From Lineus longissimus (Eukaryota > Nemertea > Pilidiophora > Heteronemertea > Lineidae): DNA of 64,000 bases. This document shows, in pieces, positions 22,459 through 32,307 of this stretch. A model generated the notes under the pieces. It had not been told where the DNA came from. It worked only from the letters and a program-made list of their open reading frames with translations, and did not search any database. The stretch lies in the NCBI RefSeq assembly GCF_910592395.1, contig NC_088315.1, positions 19,572,219 through 19,636,218 of the forward strand, given 5' to 3'. Both the position numbers and the translations under genes were made by a program. The stretch's first letter is position 1. Each line of letters opens with the position of its first letter.

Positions 22459-24186
22459 CCCGACTCTGATGACAAACAGGAGTTGGCAAATAAGTTTGCT
22501 CATTTCTATGAGAAGATCGAGACCATTCGTGCTGGCTTTGTTAATGAATGTACTAGCCCGACTGTCCCACCTTTGGAAGATCGTTGTCTGACCAGTTTCA
22601 GGCCTGTGTCCTCTGATCAACTGCGAAAGGTGATCAAAGAGAGTCCTCCCAAATCATGCGGTTTGGACCCTTTGCCTACTTGGCTACTCAGGGATGATGT
22701 TGTGCTGGATGCAATTTTGCCACTGTTGGTTCGTTGTGTAAATGAATCGATTGGGACCGGTCAGGTACAGGACTGCTTAAAGAATGCCTTTGTGACACCA
22801 CTGCTAAAGAAGTCAGGTTTGGATTGCAATATCCTCAAAAACTATCGCCCTGTGTCCAATCTTCCTTTTCTATCAAAAGTCATTGAAAAGGTGGTGGCGA
22901 AGCAGCTCGTGTTGCATATGAAGGTGCATGGCCTGTATGATCCGTTACAATCTGCTTATAGAGTTGGACACAGCACGGAGACGGCATTACTGCGTATCAA
23001 GGCAGACATCGATGTGGCTCTTGACAGGGGGCAGGGTGTGATTTTGATCCTCCTTGATATGTCTGCTGCTTTTGATACTATCAGCCATAAGCTTCTGATC
23101 TCACAACTTGAGGACAAGCTTGGTATCAGGGGGACAGCCTTGGAGTGGTTTAAATCCTACCTCAGCTCGAGAACTCAGTCGGTGCTCGTTCAAGGGCAAA
23201 AGTCTGACAAAATGCCTCTCCTCTCTGGGGTGCCACAGGGCTCCGTGCTTGGCCCTATACTCTTCTCTATATACATCAAACCCCTTGCGGCAATCATTGA
23301 AAATCATGACATGTGTCGTCATGGCTTCGCGGACGACATACAATTATATGATACGTTCGATGTCACACCAGAAGGGCTCCGCCTTGCCATTAAAAAGGCT
23401 GAATCATGTGTAGCAGATGTTCGGGAGTGGCTTGGCCCCAATCACTTGAAGGGCAATGATGATAAAACTGAATTCCTCATCATTGCGTCGAAGAGAAAGC
23501 TGTCAAGACTTGAGCCACTTCCTTCAATCCAGATCGGATCATCCTCTGTTACTCCCTCATCTCAGGTTCGAAATCTTGGTGCTGTTTTTGATGCAAACAT
23601 GTCTATGTCACAACAGGTGTCCCAAGTGGTGAGGGGGGTTTACTATCAGATCCATAGAATAGCAAAGATCAGACGATACCTGGACAATACCACCTGTGCC
23701 AGAGTAATAAATGCGCTAATAACATCTCGCCTGGATTTCCAAAACGGTCTTTTGCTCGGATTACCGGGCTGTGAAATCCAGCGCCTTCAAAAAGCACAAA
23801 ATGCTAGTGCTCGCCTCTTAACCAGGTCCAAAAAGAGAGAGCACATAACCCCTATTTTAAAATCTCTTCATTGGTTGCCGGTGACATCACGTATCGACTA
23901 CAAAGTTCTTCTCACAACCCACAAGGTCATCCATCATGAGGAGAGCCCACAGTATATGAAGGAACTTCTCAGTCTCCGTGCGCCCGGCCGCAGACTTCGG
24001 TCCTCGGATGACCCTTGGCTCCTTGCCATCCCACGTTCAAATGGGGTCTTCGGGGATCGATCTCTGTGTGTCCGGGCCGCGGGGCTGTGGAACGCCCTTC
24101 CAAGCTGGTTACGTGATGTCACTGTGCTAAACACTTTTAAGAGTAAACTCAAAACTCATCTTTTTATCCTAACATATTCAGAGTAG
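22459..24186 (+). CDS. Reverse transcriptase ORF of a 5'-truncated LINE
   Basis: An open frame of about 575 codons runs from the insertion junction to TAG at 24184. It encodes the RNA-directed DNA polymerase that copies LINE RNA at the target site. Visible motifs: LKNYRPVSNLPFLSKVIEKV, DMSAAFDTISH with its catalytic aspartate, GVPQGSVLGPILFSIYI, and the catalytic FADDIQLY. The C-terminal part (LHWLPVTSRIDYKVL, GLWNALPSWLRD) is typical of CR1/L2/Rex1 relatives. There is no internal stop or frameshift, so the copy is probably young, but without its N-terminal endonuclease it cannot be an autonomous element. Confidence 0.9.
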   Translation, partial: PDSDDKQELANKFAHFYEKIETIRAGFVNECTSPTVPPLEDRCLTSFRPVSSDQLRKVIKESPPKSCGLDPLPTWLLRDDVVLDAILPLLVRCVNESIGTGQVQDCLKNAFVTPLLKKSGLDCNILKNYRPVSNLPFLSKVIEKVVAKQLVLHMKVHGLYDPLQSAYRVGHSTETALLRIKADIDVALDRGQGVILILLDMSAAFDTISHKLLISQLEDKLGIRGTALEWFKSYLSSRTQSVLVQGQKSDKMPLLSGVPQGSVLGPILFSIYIKPLAAIIENHDMCRHGFADDIQLYDTFDVTPEGLRLAIKKAESCVADVREWLGPNHLKGNDDKTEFLIIASKRKLSRLEPLPSIQIGSSSVTPSSQVRNLGAVFDANMSMSQQVSQVVRGVYYQIHRIAKIRRYLDNTTCARVINALITSRLDFQNGLLLGLPGCEIQRLQKAQNASARLLTRSKKREHITPILKSLHWLPVTSRIDYKVLLTTHKVIHHEESPQYMKELLSLRAPGRRLRSSDDPWLLAIPRSNGVFGDRSLCVRAAGLWNALPSWLRDVTVLNTFKSKLKTHLFILTYSE

Positions 24187-24365
24187 GCCATACATGTTTT
24201 AAATATTGATATTTTCCGGATGTTTTTAAACTGTTTTTTTATCCTCATGAAATCACCACTTTTAATGTACTCATTTAATATTATGTACAGTGCTTAGAAA
24301 ATGTATGCACCATTATTTTAGCACTTTAAATCAAATAAATTATTATTATTATTATTATTATTATT
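22459..24365 (+). mobile_element. 5'-truncated non-LTR retrotransposon (CR1/L2-like, Jockey superfamily)
   Basis: The insert begins directly inside the reverse transcriptase region and ends with AATAAATTATTATT and a (TTA)n tail, a typical LINE 3' end. AAAGTT is found on both sides (22453-22458 and 24366-24371), a target-site duplication supported by the uninterrupted paralogous site GCAAAATTTTTAG near 13803. The endonuclease domain is missing, as expected from incomplete reverse transcription. Confidence 0.9.
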
Positions 24366-24575
24366 AAAGTTTTAGCCAGACAGGCTGAGGTTTTACATTC
24401 GCCACTGGTGTGCAGCATTGGCAAGTGGCGAAAATGCGAATGGGCGCGCCAACCCTCAGTGATTGGCAGTATAAGCGACTACTAATAAAGGACATCAATT
24501 CTTAACTTGTGAGAAAATTTTTTAATAGACTTTTATGCAAATTCATCCATAACACCACAGAAAACATAAACAGAT

Positions 24576-27347
24576 TTAAAATAATCATCATTCTTTGCCT
24601 GGTCATGAATGCAACACCCGAACATGTACCAGAGCTCTCCTGATCTTGTACATGTCAACAATGCAATCACGTGTGGGGGGGGGGGGGGGCTGATATGTCA
24701 TACAGGGTTTTCGAAACAAAATACATGAGAATTTTCACAGGTCAGGCAAGGACAATCGAGTGGCATAAGTTAGAAGAGGATTCAGATGTTTCTTTTGTCA
24801 AAAGTTTCCTGCGTTCCTCCCCCCAATGCCATTGATACACTTTTTACTTCATCTGCCCCAAAGTTGACTTACAATACATTTGGTGTAATGGGACATGCAT
24901 GCAAACTTGATTTCATCATTCTTAGTTTACCACTAACTATAACTTACACTTCAAGTAAAACATTTAAGATTTTGATACAAATTTACAAATAAAACACAGA
25001 AAAAATAAACAAACTTGAAGGCACTACCAAGCCTAAATTACATCTACTGTGATATATAACCTGACGATTCTAACTAAGTCAAGATTCTAACATAAATGCA
25101 ACTATCTTCTGAAAGACACATCTAACCTACTGCACTGAGACAGGAAGTGCATGACGCCTAAGATGACTTGCATGACTAAAAGTATTGTTTATTAAGTGTC
25201 AACCTCATGAAGGGGACAGCCAGCTCTGCCTTATGAGACGCACTTTACTTCCAAACTCCTATCTCTAATGCCAGGCGCCTGCCGAGAAGGCAGTTTGTAC
25301 CCTATATCTAACTAGCTGGCAGCTAAGCAATCAGCTGCATCGGAAAGAGGTTACTAGCGGGCCTCGAACCTTCGACGTTCCATTCACAAGACTGACGCCT
25401 TAACCCACTAGGCCATCGAGATCGGTATTGGCGGACTACATCAGAAAGAAGCAACTGAGCCACATTGCTTTTGACGTCTGGTAGAATTCCACCAGACATC
25501 ACAAGCGAAGCGGCTCGGTTTAGTTTCCAACTCGATAATTAATGCCATGCAGGCATTTGATAGATACAAGCGACAGCTCTAAAGTGACTTAGATACCAAA
25601 CTGGAGGTTTTGATTGCCTCAACAAATACAGTGAGGGTGGAGGCGTGGCCAACTTTTTTGGTCGAAAATGACGGCTCTAGTCAAATCAATACCGACAGTG
25701 AGGCCTCAATGTCTATTCTAAGTTGCAGGACCCCGACAACCTTAGCAAAATCTATACAAACAGTGAGGCATCAATTTTTATTTTAAGTAACTGAAAACCA
25801 ACAAGACATAAGTTAAACTATCACAGAATGATCAAACATTGCAGACCTTTGAAATACGTCAAGTGTTGTAAAGTTATGGCTTGTCTGAAGAAGAACGGAG
25901 ATGCTCGGCCTCAATGTGAAAAGTGTCATGGTCAGGCATTTGATTAATTACAAAAACAAGACAACAAATATGTTGATGATTGCGCTCAGATCGTTTTCTC
26001 CTCCACAAAAAACCATTTTGATCTCAAGCGAGTATTGGTTCAAAAATGAATCAGACATAGAAAATTTTTGACATGGCTCGAAAAACATCTCATCAACTCC
26101 CCAGCTTGCCGAGCATCAGACTGGCGTTTCAACTTGCCGAGTTGGCCTATCCCGGGGAAGAGTAAGTTTTCCAATAATGTTGGAAAAAATGTGTTCTTGG
26201 AGTCTTCCGACAAAATAAATAATGATATGTTCATTTAGCTACATGTAGAGGTTGTTAATCAGCCTCAAAGCTCTGTACCTGTATCCCTAAAAATAACTTT
26301 CAAGAAGACAACATTTTTTAAGCAATGCTAACAAAAATTCTGCCAAATACTGTCAAACTTAAATGCTTCTGTTTCAATCTAATTCTAATAAATTACAGTG
26401 GAAGCATCAATCTTCCGTCACGGACGCAAAAACTTTAAACTGACTACAAGCCTCATCATTAATACTTCCAAAAAGAACACTGGAATGGCAATAGATCGGA
26501 ATGTCACAACCGGTTGAAAAAAATTAACCCAGTTCACATCCCAAAGTTGACTTTTGAAGACCCAAATTCATAAAGGGCGTTTAAGGGTTAGACATGTACA
26601 ACTTCTCTCTAATCAGTTTCAGGGCCTATTCATATTCTGTGAAGATTCACATGAAGGGCCAGAATCTGTCTATTCAGTAGTTAAACGCTGTTTTAAGCTA
26701 AACACCCTTTATGAATTTGGCCCAAAGTGTTTTATTTATAGACGATATCATTAAAGCATAACCTATCGCGCTTGTTGCATTTGCCGTTAATCAAGTTAAT
26801 CAGCTGACAGGTGATTACATAATAAGCTGTCACCCCTCCAATTCACTTAACAAATGCAAATACAGTCAGCGTGATTTAAAAAAGCTCTGCACAAGCAAAA
26901 TCGTAATAATGTCCAAGTTGACGCTCAGCTCGCAACTCAATATCTAGAATAAGTCTAATACCAACTTGTAAACAGGACTTTGCGATTCCAGAGTCTGGTG
27001 TGTCGTTTGGTTTGAATGGGGACCGTCTCCAGTCTGAGCTTAGTAATGTATTGGACTGCCCCAAGAATTTGGACCCCCTCCCCAAAAATTTATACTTCAG
27101 ATCTTGTAGCAAACTTGACCCATGAGTACCCTGTTACAATAACTGCAAGGCAATGGGCACAAATTCCCTAAATGTAGCCAGCTCTGGTAAAGTAGGCACT
27201 TGCATACAATACATTGGAGAATAAGGAGAAAAGTGAGAACGTTTTTCATCAAAATTGACTCCAAGTGACTACTTTTGCCAGATTGGGCCTCAAATTGTCC
27301 ACACAATTGAACAAAAAATTCATGTCCTCGAGATAAGTCTATCCGTA
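24576..27347. other. Intergenic region and 3' flank of the galactosyltransferase gene
   Basis: No supported coding exon. It contains a tRNA-like SINE on the minus strand at about 25346-25425, a G13 run near 24674, and AT-rich DNA. TTTATT at 26731-26736 is AATAAA on the minus strand and is one candidate polyadenylation signal for the galactosyltransferase gene. Confidence 0.45.
25346..25425 (-). mobile_element. tRNA-derived SINE or tRNA pseudogene
   Basis: Minus strand: an A-box-like TGGCCTAGTGGGTTAAGGCG is followed by B-box AGGTTCGAGGCCC. This is the most tRNA-like of the SINE heads in the window, but the acceptor stem is not convincing. Confidence 0.5.
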
Positions 27348-30300
27348 TCACAGTATAACTGAAATCATGGTATAGAGTGGTTCCACCGCCACTTTTTTTA
27401 TTGTGTAGTTGAGGGAATTGAGGCCGTCTGTTATCATCGTCTGCTTGACAACATTGACGTATGGCCACCTAAAAAGACAACAAAATCGTGAGTTAGTGTG
27501 GAGAAAGGTAAATTTCATGTGGAGGAATATATCATGAGTGGCCATTCTCAGGGATATACGATGACAAGAAAAATATGGTCAAAATTGCCAAAGGTACTTG
27601 GCTGACCTCGTGTCACTTAACTGTAACAGTGTGATCACAAATAGTAATGTTCCACAGCCCTGGGCAGCCGGTGTCATAGTTGACCAGCTTTAGTTGACAC
27701 TGTGAAAGAGCATCAGTTAGGCCTACACTGAGGATAATGTACTGTTGTGTAATGCCACCATCTTTTGGTAAATGTGATCTGGTCACATTCCTGAGTTGAA
27801 CTAAGAATCTTTGTCAAGAACGATGAGAAAAACACTTTCCAAGGACTGATTTTCGTTGAGAAAAACTCACAAAAATCTCTGGCCTATTTCCCCTTTAAAT
27901 GAGACTTACTTCATAGAATTTACAATTCTGTCGTCGTGGTGATCAATAATGAGATAGCGACCCTCGTCGCCGCGCGGGAAAATGCCGCCGAGACCACGAA
28001 CACGTACTCTGAAACAAACAGGCAAATGACGATAAATACGGATGATTTACTGGTTGACAAGAGGCATTACCATTCTGGCTAGAACTTGAAATCTGAAAGC
28101 AATTAGAACTCCTTCAAAATGAAGTAAATGTCAATTTCAAGAAAGGGAGGCTGTTCACAGGAAAGCAAAGAACTGACTCCCGCCCTTGAAATCGAGCTTC
28201 ACTTCATTTTGAAAGAGTTCGAAATGCTTTAGGTTTTCAAGTTCTAGTCAAAATGGTGTGCCTATGGTCAATCCTTGAAACAAGATTCAATGAGAAACAA
28301 GAGTCTTATCCCTGACTTGAAGGAGATATGAGAATGTTTAAGTAGGGACATTATCTTCCTGGCCACATAAATCCAATGCCAAAGTTGTCCCTTTGAGATC
28401 AAGTAAGGCCCAGTTCTTTGACGAAGAACAATTTTCACAGACATGTAATAGTATAATCCCTATTTGAATTGACGAGATGCCACATGCTGTTAATGTTACA
28501 AGATTAGAAAACTACTACAAAACTAAGTATGATTCTAGGACTAACTACTAATTTATATTTCAAGCAAATTTCTAAGAGAAAGCATGCAGAATGAACACAT
28601 GTAAAGCACAAGCAAAGCAGGCCATTATTTATTATTTATCAAGGGTTGACCATAACCACCATTTTGGCAAGAACTTTGAATCCTAAGGTAAATAAAACTC
28701 CTTTGAAATGACGTAAATGCCAGTTTAAAGAGTGGGAGCCTGTTCTCTGGACAAACTCCCAGCCATGAAATGGGCATTCACTTTGTTTTGAAGGCATTCT
28801 AATTGCTTTAGGATTTCAGGTTCCAGCCAAAATGGTGGTGTGTTATGGTCAACCCTTTTTAGATCAAAACATGCAGGAACAAATCATATGATATACATGG
28901 TATACAGTAAAAAATGCAACGGAAAAAAAGACAACGGAAAAAAAAGCCCGGTAAAAAAGACAACAGGTAAAAAGTGTAGTAAGGGTGGTGTTTGCCAACT
29001 TTCTTCCACATTTTCCAATACCCAATACCAGAAAGATTCCAAAATGGGTGCCCTAATGATTCTAAATTTGAGGCCCTGCACCTTACAGCCAATCTTTCCA
29101 CTTCAAACTCTCACCTTGCAGCTAAATCATCGTCTTCTCGGCCCCAGCCCCAATATAAATTAGACATGCCATTTATGGAGGAGAAATGTTTTTTTTGCAA
29201 GGCAGACACACCACCAAAGTACCAATTATATGTCATTCTGCAATGAAAAACATGCAACAATCGTAAATAGACAAATCATGCAGGTTCGTGGCCACACACT
29301 CGTCCACACAAACAGATGAAAACATATATTTTGTCATTTTTTAGTATTTCTGTCGAGACACTCCACTAACAGCGTAAAAGGCAGAAGCAAATACATGCAG
29401 CAAGCGTGTGAAGGAACTCTCAGAACTCTGATTTGGAATACAGCGCCATCTATCTGTTCAAATTCATATGAAAACTGATTTGAGCTCCGTACTTGTCGGC
29501 CAAAAAGTTCAAAGCAAAGTCATTTTTTGACAACCCCCCTGGAAAAAATAACTTCGTTGAATGATGTTACTTTTAGGAGAAGCTGACCCCCCTTCAGTCA
29601 CATCTGGCCAGTCAGTCTGCTACAAGGTGCCTTGTCCTTGACAGGGTGAAATCCGAGTTCAGACAGTTTCCTCTAAAAGCATGTAAGCAGCAATAACATT
29701 TAGATTCAATACTAGGATTGTGGGAAATACCTCGCGGCAAAGTCGTCATCTTCACGACCCCAACCCCAATAGACATTAGACATACCGTTGATTTGACGGT
29801 AATTGTTAAAACTGACAGAGGCCGCACCTCCGAAGTACCAATGGTACAGCATGCTGAAACAAAGTCAAATCACAAATACTTAGCACAAAATTTATGGGGC
29901 TTCCCAAGTGAGTGGACGCCTCTGATTTTTGACAACTACTCACTAATTTCTCATACAAAATTGACAAAGAGATAGGAAATGACATGTAAAATGAAGTATT
30001 CTTTTGATTGGATCATTACAAAGATTTTATTACAATAAACTTTAATACAGTGGGACTTCCCTTAGTGGACACCTCTCTATTAAGGACACTAGTTTTGGTC
30101 CCTGACTGGTAGTCTACTTTTTTTACCTCTCTTATCAGGACACTTCCATATAAGGACAGCATTTGTCAGTCCCGAGGGTGTCCTTCATAGAGAGGTTCTA
30201 CTGTATATGCTGGTGGGACTGTATATGCTAGTGGATTCTGTTTAGGATGACCACATCATGAATGAAGGGCAAATTCAGAAGAAATGACCATACTACATAC

Positions 30301-32307
30301 CCGGGTTTATATTTCTCTTCCTTCTGCGTGTGACGCTGACTAATCAGATGTTTAGGTTTGTTGGCACAGGTATAAATATTCCTCGTATCTTCTGGTACTT
30401 TATCGACGTCATGAAGGATGAAGCAATCGTAACTGTGAAACTTCTGTGCCTCCACGTATCCGACATTGAGTAACTTTGCCCGGTTGAACCTCTTGGTGTC
30501 GGCCTGAAAAAAATGGAAACTCTGACATTGAAAATGAAATTAAAACTGAGGAAAGTTATCACCAACAGCAACTGTACCCTGAAAATCAAAATCCTAAACT
30601 CCGAGCATTACCTGGTTCCGCGTATCTTGGGTACAACCGAATTCAGAACCCCGTAATGCTAGGATTTTAGCAGAAGTATTTTTGATTCTCTGGGATAACC
30701 CACTAGCCAGCACTGGAAGGGACAACTGCATGTGATGGCCTACGCTGCAACCAAACCCAAGTGGCGCTGTCGGAGTGGCACAGTGGAAACATCAGTGCCT
30801 GCCACCTCCGAGGTCCCGGGTTTGATTACTGGTCAGTCCTGGTACACTCATGTGATAGGGAGTGACTCTCTTCGACAGCATCGGTTTCCTCCGGGGTCTC
30901 CAGTTTACTCCTACTTACATTACAATCCTCCATATGACTCTTAGAGCTAAGAATGTCCAAGTTGACGCTCAGCTCAAAACTCAATATTTTTACCCATTCC
31001 ATTTCCAAGTGATCACATCTCAACTTCCTGGTTGAGACATTGTCCTCATGCGCTCATTTTGGGATCAAAACTGTCAATTGACTTCTTACCTGATCGATAA
31101 CAAACACGCCATAATCGAGGAGCTGTGCTTGTAAAAATCTGTGCATGTGATTGAGAAATATCTTGAGATTCGTCGTCCGATTCCTATATGGAATAATAAT
31201 GGCTGTCTTGTGGATAGGATGACAGTCTTTCGGCCGCCAAAGTCCGCCGTAAACATCTGGGTAGATTTTCGCAAGATCTTCCGGTATTTTTGTTATGTCT
31301 GTGTTCACAGGTTTTACGGGCCCTGAACAAAAATGAAGAAAATTTTTTCAAAATTGGCAGAAATTTAGTTGGCATGAAGAGAAACTTGTCTTCAGGTACC
31401 AGATAGATATCCGACAAACCTTTGCCTCGAATCTACTCTTCCTCATGTCGTCCTTTGTCTGCTGCTTGTTTGTTGTGGGTTGTTGCCCTCAACACTTCCA
31501 CCAACTGGTCTGATGTTAGCTTTACAGACTATACGAACATCCAGATTGCTCACTATCTGTTGCCGATGCTACCGCCCTACCAGTATGCTGTATAGGTAGG
31601 CCCAGGCTCAGGTGTCTCGAACATTGCCACCACGGCACAAGTCTTGCTCTATAAATGGCTAAACTTTAGAATCCCCGATCGGAAATGACGTAGTTTGATC
31701 GCATTCAACTATAAATCCATTGAACAGTGGTGCTTGGTTAGTCAACCGATGACCTTTTTTTGGGGTGTGATCGGGGATTGTAAACTCGTTCCCTATAAAT
31801 AGCTACAGTGACAATTCTAGCAATGGCACTACTACATTGAACTCGCATCGCCTAGAAAATCTTACCCAAATTTTTCGGAGAACAATCTGGTAACTTCTTT
31901 GGCTTTGCTTTGGAAGCCTCTTCTTTTTCCACTTGTTCCTGAATTGCTTTTAGTGCATCAAGTAGTCTTGGAACATCACCAGCATTATATGAAGTCTTAT
32001 CTAAACCTTTGAATTTTAACACTGTCTTTATTGCACTGCCGTCACTAGCGTTAGTCAAGTTAGATTTCTGAGTCGGGCTCAGAGATGTCAAATTTCCAGT
32101 CAAAGACGTTCGAAGTGCCTCTGAAAACAGCATCGACTTCGGCCCATTCCCAGAAATTGCATCACTTAAGTCTGGTTTGTCTAGAAGGAGCAACTTCTTA
32201 TCTAGTCTAAACTTATAAAATATTAAATTTATAATCACAAAGATCACTAAAATTGTCCCTATACATTTGGGGCTTGCCATCGACCGAAAACCTCCAAGTC
32301 CTGCCAT
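27348..32307 (-). CDS. B4GALT: Beta-1,4-galactosyltransferase, type II membrane protein, 6 exon positions (exon 4 duplicated)
   Basis: A Golgi enzyme that transfers galactose from UDP-Gal in beta-1,4 linkage to terminal GlcNAc. Exons in transcript order: 31866-32307, 31090-31322, 30301-30503, either 29731-29853 or 29115-29237, 27910-28008, 27348-27468. Phases agree and either choice gives 406 aa. The start at 32307 puts a membrane anchor ([18 protein letters not shown]) about 15 residues in; an in-frame ATG 84 bases upstream would lengthen the cytosolic tail. Then a stem, the catalytic start [20 protein letters not shown], the metal-binding HDVD in [26 protein letters not shown], and the C-terminal DGLNSLNY with PLYT. 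The Tyr before FGG, which in mammalian enzymes favours UDP-Gal over UDP-GalNAc, is present. INGMSN and GREDDD resemble B4GALT7, but the rest is B4GALT1-6-like. Confidence 0.93.
28053..28274. mobile_element. Palindromic MITE, family C, copy 1
   Basis: A hairpin of about 220 bp. The left half has CATTCTGGCTAGAACTTGAA and AAGTAAATGTCAATTTC; the right half gives their complements (CACTTCATTTTGAAAG, TCAAGTTCTAGTCAAAATGG). It lies in the intron between exons 4b and 5 of the galactosyltransferase gene. Confidence 0.8.
28643..28855. mobile_element. Palindromic MITE, family C, copy 2
   Basis: The outer ends GGGTTGACCATAACCACC and TATGGTCAACCC are inverted repeats, and inner blocks match family C (GTAAATGCCAGTTTAAAGAG, GGGAGCCTGTTCTCTGGA). 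It is in the same intron as copy 1, about 260 bases downstream of exon 4b. A third copy is at 47182-47394. Confidence 0.8.
29115..29237 (-). CDS. B4GALT: Galactosyltransferase exon 4b (candidate mutually exclusive copy)
   Basis: A 123-nt exon with the same phases as 4a, acceptor TTTTTCATTGCAG and donor GCAAG|GTGAGAG. It encodes MTYNWYFGG, the variable stretch [11 protein letters not shown], then [20 protein letters not shown]. By my count 26 of 41 residues match 4a. The FGGVSAL version is the one usual in animal beta-1,4-galactosyltransferases. No stop or splice damage is seen, so it does not look like a dead copy. Confidence 0.85.
29731..29853 (-). CDS. B4GALT: Galactosyltransferase exon 4a (candidate mutually exclusive copy)
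   Basis: A 123-nt exon with phase 2 at both ends, acceptor TTTGTTTCAG and donor GCGAG|GTATTTCC. It encodes MLYHWYFGG, a variable stretch [11 protein letters not shown], then [20 protein letters not shown]. It carries the donor-binding Tyr and the catalytic acidic cluster, so the enzyme needs either this exon or its neighbour 4b. The variable stretch departs from the VSAL seen in most family members. Confidence 0.85.
30047..30206. mobile_element. Palindromic MITE, family A
   Basis: Runs from ACAGTGGGACTTCCCTTAG through CTCTATTAAGGACACTAG to GTCCTTCATAGAGAGGTTCT and ACTGTA; the two halves are inverted copies. It is in the intron between exons 3 and 4a of the galactosyltransferase gene. Confidence 0.8.
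30763..30835 (+). mobile_element. tRNA-derived SINE head
   Basis: A-box-like GAGTGGCACAGTGG is followed 35 bases on by a B-box-like GGGTTTGATTACTGG. It is inside the galactosyltransferase intron between exons 2 and 3, and the SINE body probably continues to about 30915. Confidence 0.5.
31657..31792. mobile_element. hAT-like MITE with 8-bp target-site duplication
   Basis: Inverted ends around GAATCCCCGATC and GATCGGGGATTGTAAACTC, about 136 bp in total, flanked by CTATAAAT on both sides (31649-31656 and 31793-31800). A partial copy sits at 52955-53046, also flanked by a duplication. An 8-bp duplication is usual for hAT elements. It is in intron 1 of the galactosyltransferase gene. Confidence 0.7.

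Larger units (their letters stand above)
21604..24575. repeat. Interspersed repeat unit, copy 2, interrupted by a LINE
   Basis: Paralogous to 11881-13987. It lacks the G-rich insertion of copy 1 but is split by a LINE (22459-24365) between GAATTCGCAAAGTT and AAAGTTTTAGCC. Where both copies align, identity is high, with mainly single-base differences and small indels. Confidence 0.8.

Noticed and set aside
25346-25425. Functional tRNA gene
   Set aside because: The A and B boxes fit, but the acceptor stem does not pair convincingly and no clear anticodon stem is visible; treated as a SINE head.
27097-27468. A 123-codon minus-strand frame over the end of the galactosyltransferase gene
   Set aside because: It is the wrong frame of the last exon and its 3' UTR; the correct frame gives DGLNSLNY and PLYT.
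28840-29163. A lysine-rich plus-strand frame with repeated GKK near galactosyltransferase exon 4b
   Set aside because: It comes from an A-rich microsatellite-like stretch (ACGGAAAAAAAAG) in the intron and runs antisense into exon 4b.
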